Positions 33,783-41,359 of a stretch of DNA of 64,000 nucleotides are shown in pieces. Numbering within the stretch: the stretch's first letter is position 1; every line of letters starts with the position of its first letter. The notes beneath the pieces are model-generated. The model searched no databases. It saw nothing but the letters and a program-made list of their open reading frames with translations, and was not told the DNA's origin. Position numbers and translations under genes: made by a program. The DNA is from Algibacter pectinivorans (GTDB taxonomy: Bacteria > Bacteroidota > Bacteroidia > Flavobacteriales > Flavobacteriaceae), in assembly GCF_900112595.1 (NCBI RefSeq), contig NZ_FOMI01000001.1, forward strand, positions 310,001 to 374,000, in the 5' to 3' direction.

Positions 33783-34688
33783 ATGTTTTCATCCAAGAAA
33801 AGATTAGATAATGCCTATAAGAATGCTAAAATCATCGATTTTGATGATGATAGCAAGTTTATTCTGTTTAGTGATTGTCACCGAGGCGATAATAGTTTTG
33901 CCGACGATTTTGCCAATAACCGAAACATATACTTTCATGCCTTAAAGCATTATTATACCGAAGGGTTTCAATATTGCGAACTTGGAGATGGCGATGAGCT
34001 TTGGGAAAACCTATCGTTTAGTGCCATACTTAATGCGCACAAAAACGTGTATATGCTTATGAAAGAATTTCATAAAAAAGAGCGTTTACACATGATATGG
34101 GGCAATCATGATATGGTGTATAGAGACCCTAAATATGTTGAAAAACACCTATCCACCTATTTTGACCCAAAAGTAGGCGAAGATGTGGAGCTTTTTAAAA
34201 ATTTAAAGTACCACGAAGGTATAGTTTTAAAGCATTGCATGACTGGACAAGAATTGTTTTTAACCCATGGTCACCAAGCCGATTGGTGGAATTTCTTATT
34301 TTGGAAATGGAGCCGTTTTATGGTTCGAGTACTTTGGAAACCACTAAATGTAATGGGTATTGCAGACCCAACAAGTCCTGCAAAAAACTACACCGAACTA
34401 ATAAAGGTTGAGCGCCGCACGAAGCGCTGGATTACCGAAAACAATAATGTAATGACTATTGTTGGGCATACACACAGACCTCGCTTTCCGGAGCCTGGAG
34501 ACATTGCCTTTTTTAATGATGGTAGTTGTGTGCACCCAAGAAGCATAACGGGTATTGAAATTGAAAACGGCAAAATATCACTTATTAAATGGCAAATAGA
34601 TACTAACGATGATGGCGTCCTGCAAATTGTTAGAGTTTTGCTTGAAGGCCCAAGGAAATTGGCGGATTATAAAACAGCAAAAAACTAA
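33783..34688 (+). CDS. Calcineurin-like metallophosphoesterase
   Basis: The 301-residue protein carries the metallophosphoesterase metal-binding blocks in order: FSDCHRGDNSF (D-x-H), ELGDGDELWEN (GDxxE), MIWGNHDMVYR (GNHD), HGHQADWWN and VGHTHRPRFP (GHTH). There is no signal peptide, so it is cytoplasmic. The LpxH/YbbF-like block layout is present, but other families share it and I do not assign UDP-diacylglucosamine hydrolase. The downstream DUF1853 start abuts its stop (TAAATG), a coupled pair. Confidence 0.85.
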   Translation: MFSSKKRLDNAYKNAKIIDFDDDSKFILFSDCHRGDNSFADDFANNRNIYFHALKHYYTEGFQYCELGDGDELWENLSFSAILNAHKNVYMLMKEFHKKERLHMIWGNHDMVYRDPKYVEKHLSTYFDPKVGEDVELFKNLKYHEGIVLKHCMTGQELFLTHGHQADWWNFLFWKWSRFMVRVLWKPLNVMGIADPTSPAKNYTELIKVERRTKRWITENNNVMTIVGHTHRPRFPEPGDIAFFNDGSCVHPRSITGIEIENGKISLIKWQIDTNDDGVLQIVRVLLEGPRKLADYKTAKN

Positions 34689-35483
34689 ATGCTCCAAAAA
34701 AGATATGAAGGCTTTTTAAAAACACCTTGTTTATGGAAGGAAGATGATGTTTATGGTTTACAACAATTTAAAATTGATTATATATCTGAGCAAATTGATG
34801 TTGAAATTGACGACAATTTACGTCTTGGAAAATATGTTGAGCGCTTTGTGTCGTTTGAAATTGAGCAACAGCCAGATATTTCTGTTTTAGCTGAAAACAT
34901 ACAGATACAAGATGGCAAAACTACTTTAGGTGAAATAGATTGTTTACTTAAAAGAAATGGAAAGCCTATCCATTTGGAGGTTATTTACAAGTTCTATTTA
35001 TACGACAAATCTGTTGGCGATACGGAAATTGAACATTTTATTGGCCCGAACAGAAAGGATTCTTTAATTGAAAAGCTTACAAAATTACGAGAGAAACAAC
35101 TTCCTTTACTTTATACTGATGCTTGCAAACCATATTTAGATAAATTTGATTTAAAGGCTAAAGATATTACCCAAGAAGTGTATTTTAAGGCGCAGTTATT
35201 TGTACCTTTTGCTAAACAAGATACAGCGTTAAAAACCTTGAACCCAAATTGTGTTGTTGGCTTTTACATTAACCAAAATGATTTGGAGCGGTTTGAAGAT
35301 TGCAAATTCTTTATTCCTAATAAAAAAGATTGGTTGCTTGAACCACACACTTATGTAAATTGGTTAAGTTTTGATACTTTTAAAATAAATACTAAAAATT
35401 ATTTTGACGAGCAATTTTCTACGTTGTGCTGGGTAAAGTTTAAAACAGGTGAACTGAAAAAACTGTTTTTGGTTTGGTGGTGA
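34689..35483 (+). CDS. DUF1853 family protein
   Basis: The 264-residue protein matches DUF1853: an aromatic N-terminus (RYEGFLKTPCLWKEDDV), a central nuclease-like patch (GEIDCLLKRNGKPIHLEVIYKFYLY) resembling the E-D-ExK core of PD-(D/E)xK enzymes, and a C-terminal W-rich part (KKDWLLEPHTYVNWLSF). The family is of unknown function. The nuclease resemblance is my reading of the motif and not an established fact. It is translationally coupled to the phosphoesterase gene. Confidence 0.8.
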   Translation: MLQKRYEGFLKTPCLWKEDDVYGLQQFKIDYISEQIDVEIDDNLRLGKYVERFVSFEIEQQPDISVLAENIQIQDGKTTLGEIDCLLKRNGKPIHLEVIYKFYLYDKSVGDTEIEHFIGPNRKDSLIEKLTKLREKQLPLLYTDACKPYLDKFDLKAKDITQEVYFKAQLFVPFAKQDTALKTLNPNCVVGFYINQNDLERFEDCKFFIPNKKDWLLEPHTYVNWLSFDTFKINTKNYFDEQFSTLCWVKFKTGELKKLFLVWW

Positions 35484-35525
35484 TTATTGACTTTACTTAA
35501 AGGTATAACTTTAGCAAATACGCCC

Positions 35526-35613
35526 GCGTTAGGGATTGCAGCGGCATCCTTTTTTTGCTGCCATAAATGGCAAAAAAAGATATAGGGGAAAGCCCGACCC
35601 TTGTGGTAACGCC
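35526..35613 (-). repeat. Dispersed inverted-end element, copy C (hairpin variant)
   Basis: On the minus strand it begins GGCGTTACC, has AAGGGTCGGGCTTTCC, and ends AATCCCTAACGC, with GCGTTA/TAACGC ends. The interior differs from copies A, E and F: a hairpin of TTTTTTTGCCAT against ATGGCAGCAAAAAAA. It lies between convergent genes. Confidence 0.78.
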
Positions 35614-35645
35614 AAAAAAATTAACGCTAGAAATTACATTATAAG

Positions 35646-35665
35646 ATTCCTGCCTACGCAGGAAT
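35646..35665 (-). terminator. Small palindrome directly after the ferredoxin stop
   Basis: ATTCCTGC-CTAC-GCAGGAAT is a perfect 8-bp stem with a 4-nt loop, 1 nt from the stop codon. A sister hairpin is in the same place after glyS. It could act as a 3'-end or terminator hairpin, but no long T tract follows. Confidence 0.5.
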
Positions 35666-35666
35666 T

Positions 35667-35996
35667 TTAGCTTTCTGGTGCCAACTCGACCTCTAAACCT
35701 TCCATTTCTGGAGTAATTTGGATTTGGCAGCCTAAACGACTGTTATCCTTAACATCGAAGGCTTCCGATAACATGGCCTCTTCATCGTCGCCCATTTCTG
35801 GTAATTCGGTATCGCTTAACACGTAGCATTGACAAGACGCGCACATAGCCATACCACCGCAAACACCAATGGTGCCTTCGGGAGCAAGCTCGTAAGACCT
35901 TACAACCTCCATAAGATTCATGGCCATATCGGTTGGGGCAACTATATCGTGAGTTACTCCGTCTCTATCTGTGATTTTTATATTTACGTCTTCCAT
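35667..35996 (-). CDS. Adrenodoxin-type [2Fe-2S] ferredoxin
   Basis: The 109-residue protein has the [2Fe-2S] ligand pattern C-x5-C-x2-C in GVCGGMAMCASCQCYV (the first, second and third Cys) and the fourth Cys in SRLGCQIQI. The N-terminal ITDRDGVTHDIVAPTDMAMNLMEVV is the usual beta-grasp start. Adrenodoxin-type ferredoxins carry electrons for Fe-S assembly or oxygenases. NifU and Mrp genes lie close by on the same strand and fit an Fe-S cluster role, although it is a separate transcript. Confidence 0.92.
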   Translation of the reverse strand: MEDVNIKITDRDGVTHDIVAPTDMAMNLMEVVRSYELAPEGTIGVCGGMAMCASCQCYVLSDTELPEMGDDEEAMLSEAFDVKDNSRLGCQIQITPEMEGLEVELAPES

Positions 35997-36110
35997 TACT
36001 TTATTTTGTACTTATGCTAAATGCATGTCATAATTCGTGCCACAAATTTAAGACTTGCAAATTTATTTTTTAATGATTTTTTAGCTAATTTAAATTGTGG
36101 GCTAAAAAAT

Positions 36111-36152
36111 AAGGAATCATCAAAATTTTGCAATTTTAAGATTCCTTTTTTA
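36111..36152 (-). terminator. Terminator of the mrp-nifU operon
   Basis: AAGGAATC and GATTCCTT pair, with an inner AAAATT/AATTTT pairing in the long loop. On the minus strand it ends in an A/T-rich run. It lies 43 nt after the NifU stop. Confidence 0.65.
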
Positions 36153-36194
36153 TAAGATATTATGTTTTAATTGAAACTTTTGTAGTTATTTACA

Positions 36195-36437
36195 CTAAGC
36201 TTCAATATTAATAACTTGCTCTATTTGTGGTGCGTACTTTTTAATAGTCATTTCCACACCCGATTTTAGTGTCATTTGATTTACACTGCAACCTACACAT
36301 GCCCCTTTTAACTGTACTTTTACTAATTTATCGTCTTCAATAGACAGTAATGAGATATCGCCACCATCACTTTGCAGGAACGGACGAATTTCTTCTAGGG
36401 CGAATTCTACTTTTTCTCTTAGTTCTTCTGAGGTCAT
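36195..36437 (-). CDS. NifU C-terminal domain protein
   Basis: The 80-residue protein is a stand-alone NifU-like (Nfu) domain: IRPFLQSDGGDISLLSIEDD and the cluster-binding CxxC in KGACVGCSVNQMTLKSGVEM (Cys47 and Cys50). Nfu proteins carry [4Fe-4S] clusters to target enzymes. It is encoded 3 nt after mrp, forming a two-gene Fe-S carrier operon, and the ferredoxin gene follows. Confidence 0.93.
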   Translation of the reverse strand: MTSEELREKVEFALEEIRPFLQSDGGDISLLSIEDDKLVKVQLKGACVGCSVNQMTLKSGVEMTIKKYAPQIEQVINIEA

Positions 36438-36440
36438 AAT

Positions 36441-37580
36441 TTATTTTTTTACAGCTGAACAACCTGCCATAGTTGTAATTTTAATAGCTTCGGTTGGTGG
36501 TAAATCGTCATTTCGTCTTACAACTTCCTGCACAACATTTTGAGTTAATTTCTCGAATGCTTGCTCTAATGGTGTTGCTGTTTGTAATGCCGCCGGACGA
36601 CCAACATCGCCAGCTTCTCTTATGCTTTGCACTAAAGGCAACTCACCTAAAAACGGTACGTTTAAATCTTCGGCTAAATGTTTAGCACCTTCTTTACCGA
36701 ATATAAAATATTTATTATCGGGTAATTCAGCAGGTGTAAAGTATGCCATATTTTCTATAATTCCTAATACTGGCACATTTATACTGTCTTGCTGAAACAT
36801 AGCTACACCTTTTTTAGCATCGGCTAAAGCTACATTTTGCGGTGTACTAACTACTACAGCACCTGTAATTGGTAAAGATTGCATGATACTTAAATGAATA
36901 TCGCCTGTTCCTGGAGGTAAGTCTAGAAGCAAGAAATCTAATTCGCCCCAATGTGCATCAAAAATCATTTGATTTAATGCTTTTGCAGCCATTGGTCCAC
37001 GCCATACTACCGCCTGATCTGGTTTTGTAAAAAACCCAATCGATAATACTTTTACGCCATAATTTTCAATAGGTTTCATTTTAGATTTCCCTTCAATATT
37101 TACTGCTAATGGTTTCTCATTGGCTACATCAAACATTATTGGAATAGATGGCCCGTAAATATCAGCATCTAAAACACCTACTTTAAAGCCCATTTTAGCT
37201 AAAGTAACGGCTAAATTTGCTGTAACTGTAGATTTCCCTACACCACCTTTACCAGATGCTACGGCAACTATATTTTGAATTCCAGGAATTGGTTTTCCTT
37301 TAATAACATTTGCTTTTGGTTTTTCGGCTGGAGCCTCAACTTTTACGTTTACCGTAATTTTAGCTTTCTCATCAACCCTTTCGTGAATGGTTTTAAGAAT
37401 ATCAACCTCGGTACGCTTTTTAGCTTGTAGGCTTGGGTTTTGTATTGTAATATCAACTATGACCTCATCGCCAAAAGTGATGACGTTTTTTACCGCACCG
37501 CTCTCTACCATATTTTGTCCTTCACCAGGTACGGTAATGTTTTCGAGTGCTTTAAATATATCTTTTTTATCTAGTTTCAT
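36441..37580 (-). CDS. mrp: Mrp/NBP35-family ATP-binding Fe-S carrier
   Basis: The 379-residue protein has an N-terminal DUF59/MIP18-like domain (about 1-80), the deviant Walker A VASGKGGVGKSTVTANLA (110-118 core), LDADIYGPSIP, the switch LLLDLPPGTGD and ALADAKKGVAMF. Mrp/ApbC proteins deliver Fe-S clusters. The CxxC that normally follows ENMxxF is absent here: the segment reads NMAYFTPAELPDNKYFIFG. The only late Cys is in TTMAGCSAVKK at the extreme C-terminus. It is first in the mrp-nifU operon. Confidence 0.93.
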   Translation of the reverse strand: MKLDKKDIFKALENITVPGEGQNMVESGAVKNVITFGDEVIVDITIQNPSLQAKKRTEVDILKTIHERVDEKAKITVNVKVEAPAEKPKANVIKGKPIPGIQNIVAVASGKGGVGKSTVTANLAVTLAKMGFKVGVLDADIYGPSIPIMFDVANEKPLAVNIEGKSKMKPIENYGVKVLSIGFFTKPDQAVVWRGPMAAKALNQMIFDAHWGELDFLLLDLPPGTGDIHLSIMQSLPITGAVVVSTPQNVALADAKKGVAMFQQDSINVPVLGIIENMAYFTPAELPDNKYFIFGKEGAKHLAEDLNVPFLGELPLVQSIREAGDVGRPAALQTATPLEQAFEKLTQNVVQEVVRRNDDLPPTEAIKITTMAGCSAVKK

Positions 37581-37607
37581 TTCTTATAATCAGAATAATT
37601 CTAAGTG

Positions 37608-37615
37608 CAAAGATA
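37608..37615 (-). promoter_or_regulatory. -7 element of the mrp promoter
   Basis: TATCTTTG on the minus strand, 28 nt before the mrp ATG, matches the TAnnTTTG consensus. No clear TTTG -33 partner was found. Confidence 0.55.
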
Positions 37616-37897
37616 CGTAATAATGCTCGAAGACATGAACCCAACGTTAGAAGATTTATTGATAGGATTATTAACTTTAGTTATGATATATGTTTGAGTA
37701 ATAAGAAAGGCTTATTATATTTTAATTTAAAAATTATTGCATTTTTTTATAGTTATCTAAAAAAACGAAGATATGTAGTGCATTATCTACAATAATTAGA
37801 AAACACCGTTCATTGCAATTAAAACATTTTATCTTTACCGTATGCTAGATCTATGTAATAGCATAAAAAAAATCAAATATTAATTAAACTTTTTAAA
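37616..37897. other. Divergent intergenic region, no gene supported
   Basis: The gap between mrp and the lipoprotein gene is 317 nt. It holds the mrp -7 element and, near 37845, TATCTTTA that may serve the plus-strand lipoprotein gene. A 24-codon ORF at 37623-37697 is not convincing. No repeat or RNA gene was recognised. Confidence 0.4.
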
Positions 37898-38473
37898 ATG
37901 TTAATAAAAACACTTAAACGCGTAGTACTTTTATTTTTATTTTCTACCACAATTTTTAGTTGTGAGAGTAGTGACGACACATTAGATACTTCTGGAGAGT
38001 TACTAGGAGATTGGGAATTAGTTAGCTACATAAATGAAGGCAGCACATCTACAAATTTTCAAGGAACCCCTATAAATTATACCTTTTCTGGAAAAGCTAT
38101 AAACATTGATTACGTTCTTACCTTTAGCGAGAACCCAAATAAAGCAATTACTGAAAACAGTAGTTTTGATTTTGAAATTATATCCTCTTTTGATGGAACG
38201 AGCACAACAGAAACAAGCACAATAAACAATATTAACGCTGAAGCGGAATGGAGTAGAGATGGTAATGTTTTAACATTTTCTGAAGATTTTGGATCGTTTG
38301 ACACTAGCGACCTTGTTTTAGAAGACAAGCTTTCTGCTAACCCTGAATATATTATTGAAAAGCTTACTGCAACCACTTTAGTACTTACCACCGGTGTATC
38401 GGAACAAGTTAGCGATTCTGGTTTTGATGTAGATATTAGCGTTGATTTAAGATTAGAGTTTACTAGAATATAG
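37898..38473 (+). CDS. Lipocalin-like lipoprotein, function unknown
   Basis: The 191-residue protein has a lipoprotein signal ending at Cys22 (LFSTTIFSCESS), a short Ser/Asp linker, then GELLGDWELVSY, the common start of flavobacterial lipocalin-like domains. Alternating strands follow (NYTFSGKAINIDYVLTFSE, EWSRDGNVLTFSE, TATTLVLTTGVS, VDLRLEFTRI). The family binds unknown small ligands or has no assigned role. It is monocistronic with a strong terminator. Confidence 0.72.
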   Translation: MLIKTLKRVVLLFLFSTTIFSCESSDDTLDTSGELLGDWELVSYINEGSTSTNFQGTPINYTFSGKAINIDYVLTFSENPNKAITENSSFDFEIISSFDGTSTTETSTINNINAEAEWSRDGNVLTFSEDFGSFDTSDLVLEDKLSANPEYIIEKLTATTLVLTTGVSEQVSDSGFDVDISVDLRLEFTRI

Positions 38474-38491
38474 TGTCTACCGAACTTTTGA

Positions 38492-38528
38492 AAAAAACCG
38501 CCTAAAGTTTATTTAGGCGGTTTTTTTT
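38492..38528 (+). terminator. Terminator of the lipocalin-like gene
   Basis: AAAAACCGCCTAAA-GTTTA-TTTAGGCGGTTTTT is a strong hairpin with a T run, 18 nt after the stop. Confidence 0.9.
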
Positions 38529-38667
38529 ATGACAACTCTTTCCAATCGTATTACTTAAAGACAATATAACTTTTTAAAATTTTGGATGACGCAATATAAT
38601 TGTAACTAGAATTAAAAACGGTATAATTTATGTGCTTATTTCTTTTTAAATTTTTAAACACCAATTT

Positions 38668-39501
38668 ATGAAGCACATTACTCTCTATTTAATTACTATT
38701 ATTTTTAGCGTATCGAGCTACAGCCAAGGTAAAATTAGTGAAGCCGAAGACAGTTTAAAAAAATCTAAAAACACAAGTAGTAACAGCCAAACTCAAACTA
38801 CTTACGCAAACAACAATAGCACCTCGGATGGCAACTTTTTAAATGATGTTGTTGGCGGCTTATTTGTACAATTATTTGCTTACACCGCTTATGGTGTTGC
38901 CATTGAAAGTCCTTTTGAAAGCACACACCTAGCAAGTAATGCGTATTTAACTAAATATCCTTACAAGAATTCCGATAAAGGCAACTTCTCTTATAATTGG
39001 GATGAAGACTCCGAAATTTTTACCACCTCTATTTCCACTAGATATATTTTTGAAACCAATAGATTATATGGCAATCATTTAAATGCCGATATGCGTTTTT
39101 TTAAACGCATAGGTTTAGAGTTAGATTATTTACAACTTTGGGAAGAAAGCCCAAACTTTGGAAAAAACGCTTTAGCCATATACACGGCTTTAGCCAAATA
39201 TAATCGGGTACGTACCGAACGCTTTAATGCGTATTGGGGTTTAGGTGCTGCTTATATTGATGGCGATGTGGATGCATTAGGATTTACATACGGCCTAGGT
39301 GCCGAATGGTTTTTTGCTAAACCGTTTAGTTTGGCCTGTAATTTTAATCAGGTATTAGTTAACAATAACAGCGTTAATAAATTTAATGGCCTTTTAAATT
39401 ACCACAGAAAACAATATAAGTTTATTGGAGGCTACGAACACCTAAAAATTGGAAGTGTTGGCTTTAGTAATGTAAGCTTAGGTGTTGGCATTTCGCTTTA
39501 A
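38668..39501 (+). CDS. Exported beta-strand-rich protein, probable outer-membrane barrel
   Basis: The 277-residue protein has a signal peptide (cleavage after VSSYSQ), a Ser/Asn/Thr-rich linker to about residue 55, then a hydrophobic segment and repeated amphipathic strands: FTTSISTRYIF, MRFFKRIGLELDYLQL, RFNAYWGLGAAYIDG, TYGLGAEWFFAKPFSLACNF and a final NVSLGVGISL strand. This fits an outer-membrane barrel. I do not recognise the family. A 28-bp repeat starts 14 nt after its stop and marks the left edge of the fic region. Confidence 0.65.
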   Translation: MKHITLYLITIIFSVSSYSQGKISEAEDSLKKSKNTSSNSQTQTTYANNNSTSDGNFLNDVVGGLFVQLFAYTAYGVAIESPFESTHLASNAYLTKYPYKNSDKGNFSYNWDEDSEIFTTSISTRYIFETNRLYGNHLNADMRFFKRIGLELDYLQLWEESPNFGKNALAIYTALAKYNRVRTERFNAYWGLGAAYIDGDVDALGFTYGLGAEWFFAKPFSLACNFNQVLVNNNSVNKFNGLLNYHRKQYKFIGGYEHLKIGSVGFSNVSLGVGISL

Positions 39502-39515
39502 TTGAGACTTGTAAT

Positions 39516-39543
39516 TATTTGTAAATTTTACAAAAACTAGGAA
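39516..39543 (+). repeat. 28-bp direct repeat, left copy, flanking fic
   Basis: TATTTGTAAATTTTACAAAA followed by ACTAGGAA. It is 27 of 28 identical to 40995-41022 and contains the dyad TTGTAAA-T-TTTACAA. Confidence 0.8.
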
Positions 39544-39612
39544 ATAATTATATATTTTGTATATTTGATGATGTTTGTACATTTTTACTAAATTATTAAA
39601 TATTAGAGTGTT

Positions 39613-40950
39613 ATGATTGAAAAAGCTCCGAAAATAGAATTTGACAAAAATACAGAGAATATTCTTTGGATGCAATTACATAACAGACATTCTGAGATAA
39701 TAAAAAAAATAGAATTAGATTATTTATACTGGGACAAGATTAAATACTTAAACAAAGAACGGCAGCCATTATCAAATGAGTTTACTGAAATAGACCCTAA
39801 GTCTTTATGGAAAAGAGTAAAGTTAGAACGGGAATTAAATCATAAACTTGCTTATTCCATATCTTATAAGAATCATAGTTTTGACTTACTAAAGTACAAC
39901 ATAAATGAATACCTACAACAAAAACTCCATTACCTAGACTTTAACTTTGGAGCAGGGCTACAAAAAGAAAAACTACTATCAGATTTAGATAAAGATAGCT
40001 ATCTAAACAATGCCTTAATGGAAGAATCTATTTTTTCTTCCATGATTGAAGGCGCTACTACCACTCGAGTTAAGGCTAAAGATATGCTTAGAAAGAATAA
40101 AAAGCCCAAAAACAAGAGCGAGCAAATGATATTGAATAACTACAAGACAATTCAATATATTAGTGAACACCAAGACGACAATATTTCTATAGAAAAACTT
40201 TACGAAATTCATAGATTAGTTACAGAAAGTACTTTAGAAAGTGAAGATGTTGGTGTTTTTAGAAACAGTAATGAAGTTCATGTAATGAATGAACTTACCG
40301 GAGAAATTATACATACACCTCCAAATTTTGAAGAGCTTGATATCTTAATGAAATCATTTTGTGTATTTTTTAATAACAATCCTAAAGAAGACTTTATCCA
40401 TCCCATTATAAAAGGGAGCATACTACATTTTCTGATTGGCTACATTCATCCTTTTGTAGATGGAAATGGAAGAACAGCTCGCGCTATTTTTTATTGGTAT
40501 TTACTAAAAAACGGCTATTGGCTAACGGAATATTTATCTATTTCTAGAGTGATAATGAAAACCAAAGTACAATATGAAAAAGCATATATCTATACTGAAA
40601 TTGATGATATGGATGTTACTTATTTTATCCATTATCAAGTTAAAGTATTGGTGCGTGCGTTTGAAGAACTTAAAAACTATGTTGCTAATAAAAAGAAAGA
40701 ACAATCTAAACTTTCAAAATATTTACAACTTGGAAACATCAACGAAAGACAAGCCATCATTCTTCAAAAAATTGAAGAAGATGAAAACAGGTTTTTCAAC
40801 GTAAAAGAAATTGAAAACACATTTAACATTACTAACCAAACAGCAAGAACAGATATTGAAGAATTAGTTGACCAAGGATTTTTAAAAAAGGTACCAATTA
40901 ATAAAAAGACTTATAATTATTGGAAGGGTGATAAATTTGACAAAAACTAG
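39613..40950 (+). CDS. Fic-domain protein (class II, self-inhibited) with C-terminal winged helix
   Basis: Fic proteins transfer AMP or other nucleotide groups to target hydroxyls. The 445-residue protein has the inhibitory motif SSMIEGA at 142-148 (Glu146), placing it in the class with an N-terminal inhibitory helix. The active-site motif HPFVDGNGRTAR is at 279-290 and intact (His279). The C-terminal ~60 residues (NERQAIILQKI, then VKEIENTFNITNQTARTDIE) form a winged helix. The gene is bracketed by 28-bp direct repeats, and its stop codon lies in a third, degenerate copy. No antitoxin gene is adjacent. Confidence 0.93.
   Translation: MIEKAPKIEFDKNTENILWMQLHNRHSEIIKKIELDYLYWDKIKYLNKERQPLSNEFTEIDPKSLWKRVKLERELNHKLAYSISYKNHSFDLLKYNINEYLQQKLHYLDFNFGAGLQKEKLLSDLDKDSYLNNALMEESIFSSMIEGATTTRVKAKDMLRKNKKPKNKSEQMILNNYKTIQYISEHQDDNISIEKLYEIHRLVTESTLESEDVGVFRNSNEVHVMNELTGEIIHTPPNFEELDILMKSFCVFFNNNPKEDFIHPIIKGSILHFLIGYIHPFVDGNGRTARAIFYWYLLKNGYWLTEYLSISRVIMKTKVQYEKAYIYTEIDDMDVTYFIHYQVKVLVRAFEELKNYVANKKKEQSKLSKYLQLGNINERQAIILQKIEEDENRFFNVKEIENTFNITNQTARTDIEELVDQGFLKKVPINKKTYNYWKGDKFDKN
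40933..40950 (+). repeat. Degenerate partial copy of the fic-flanking repeat at the fic stop
   Basis: AAATTTGACAAAAACTAG matches AAATTTTACAAAAACTAG in the flanking repeats at 17 of 18 positions. The final TAG is the fic stop codon. Confidence 0.6.
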
Positions 40951-40994
40951 AATTAAATTCAGGAAATTTATTGACATCCAATTGGATTTACAAG

Positions 40995-41022
40995 TATTTG
41001 TGAATTTTACAAAAACTAGGAA
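40995..41022 (+). repeat. 28-bp direct repeat, right copy, flanking fic
   Basis: TATTTGTGAATTTTACAAAA followed by ACTAGGAA, one mismatch from 39516-39543. It ends 4 nt before the stop codon of the convergent alkyltransferase-like gene. Confidence 0.8.
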
Positions 41023-41026
41023 CTCA

Positions 41027-41356
41027 TTACAACTCCTTAGAAGGATCCCAATACACGGTTTCTAGGTTTTGAATTTGATTTTCTACAACAGTAATACCTT
41101 CGCTTTCTAGTAGTTGTTGCATGAGGTTTGTACCATCGAAATGATGCTTACCTGTAAGTAAGCCTTTTCTATTTACAACACGATGTGCTGGCACATCTTT
41201 ACCGTGCGAACCATTCATGGCATACCCTACCATTCTTGCACTTCGGGCAGCACCTAAATACTTAGCTATAGCGCCATAACTTGTAACACGACCGTAAGGA
41301 ATTAACTTAGCCACCTCATAAACTTTATCGAAAAAATTAAGGGTTTCTTGTTTCAT
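41027..41356 (-). CDS. Alkyltransferase-like protein (ATL), MGMT family without the active Cys
   Basis: The 109-residue protein matches the DNA-binding domain of O6-alkylguanine-DNA alkyltransferase: IPYGRVTSYGAIAKYLG (the HTH), RMVGYAMNGS (recognition helix region) and VPAHRVVNRKG. The catalytic PCHRV is PAHRV, with Ala57 in place of Cys, so it cannot accept the alkyl group. ATL proteins bind alkylated guanines and flag them for nucleotide excision repair. It is third in the trmB-lysE-ATL operon. Confidence 0.92.
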   Translation of the reverse strand: MKQETLNFFDKVYEVAKLIPYGRVTSYGAIAKYLGAARSARMVGYAMNGSHGKDVPAHRVVNRKGLLTGKHHFDGTNLMQQLLESEGITVVENQIQNLETVYWDPSKEL

Positions 41357-41359
41357 TCT

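Noticed and set aside
37623-37697. 24-codon ORF (MLEDMNPTLEDLLIGLLTLV...) upstream of mrp
   Set aside because: There is no initiation signal, it starts inside the mrp promoter region and it is short enough to arise by chance. A hydrophobic C-terminus alone is not enough support.
39613-40950. Fic protein considered as part of a toxin-antitoxin pair
   Set aside because: There is no small antitoxin ORF next to it, and the inhibitory motif is in its own N-terminal part, as in class II Fic proteins.
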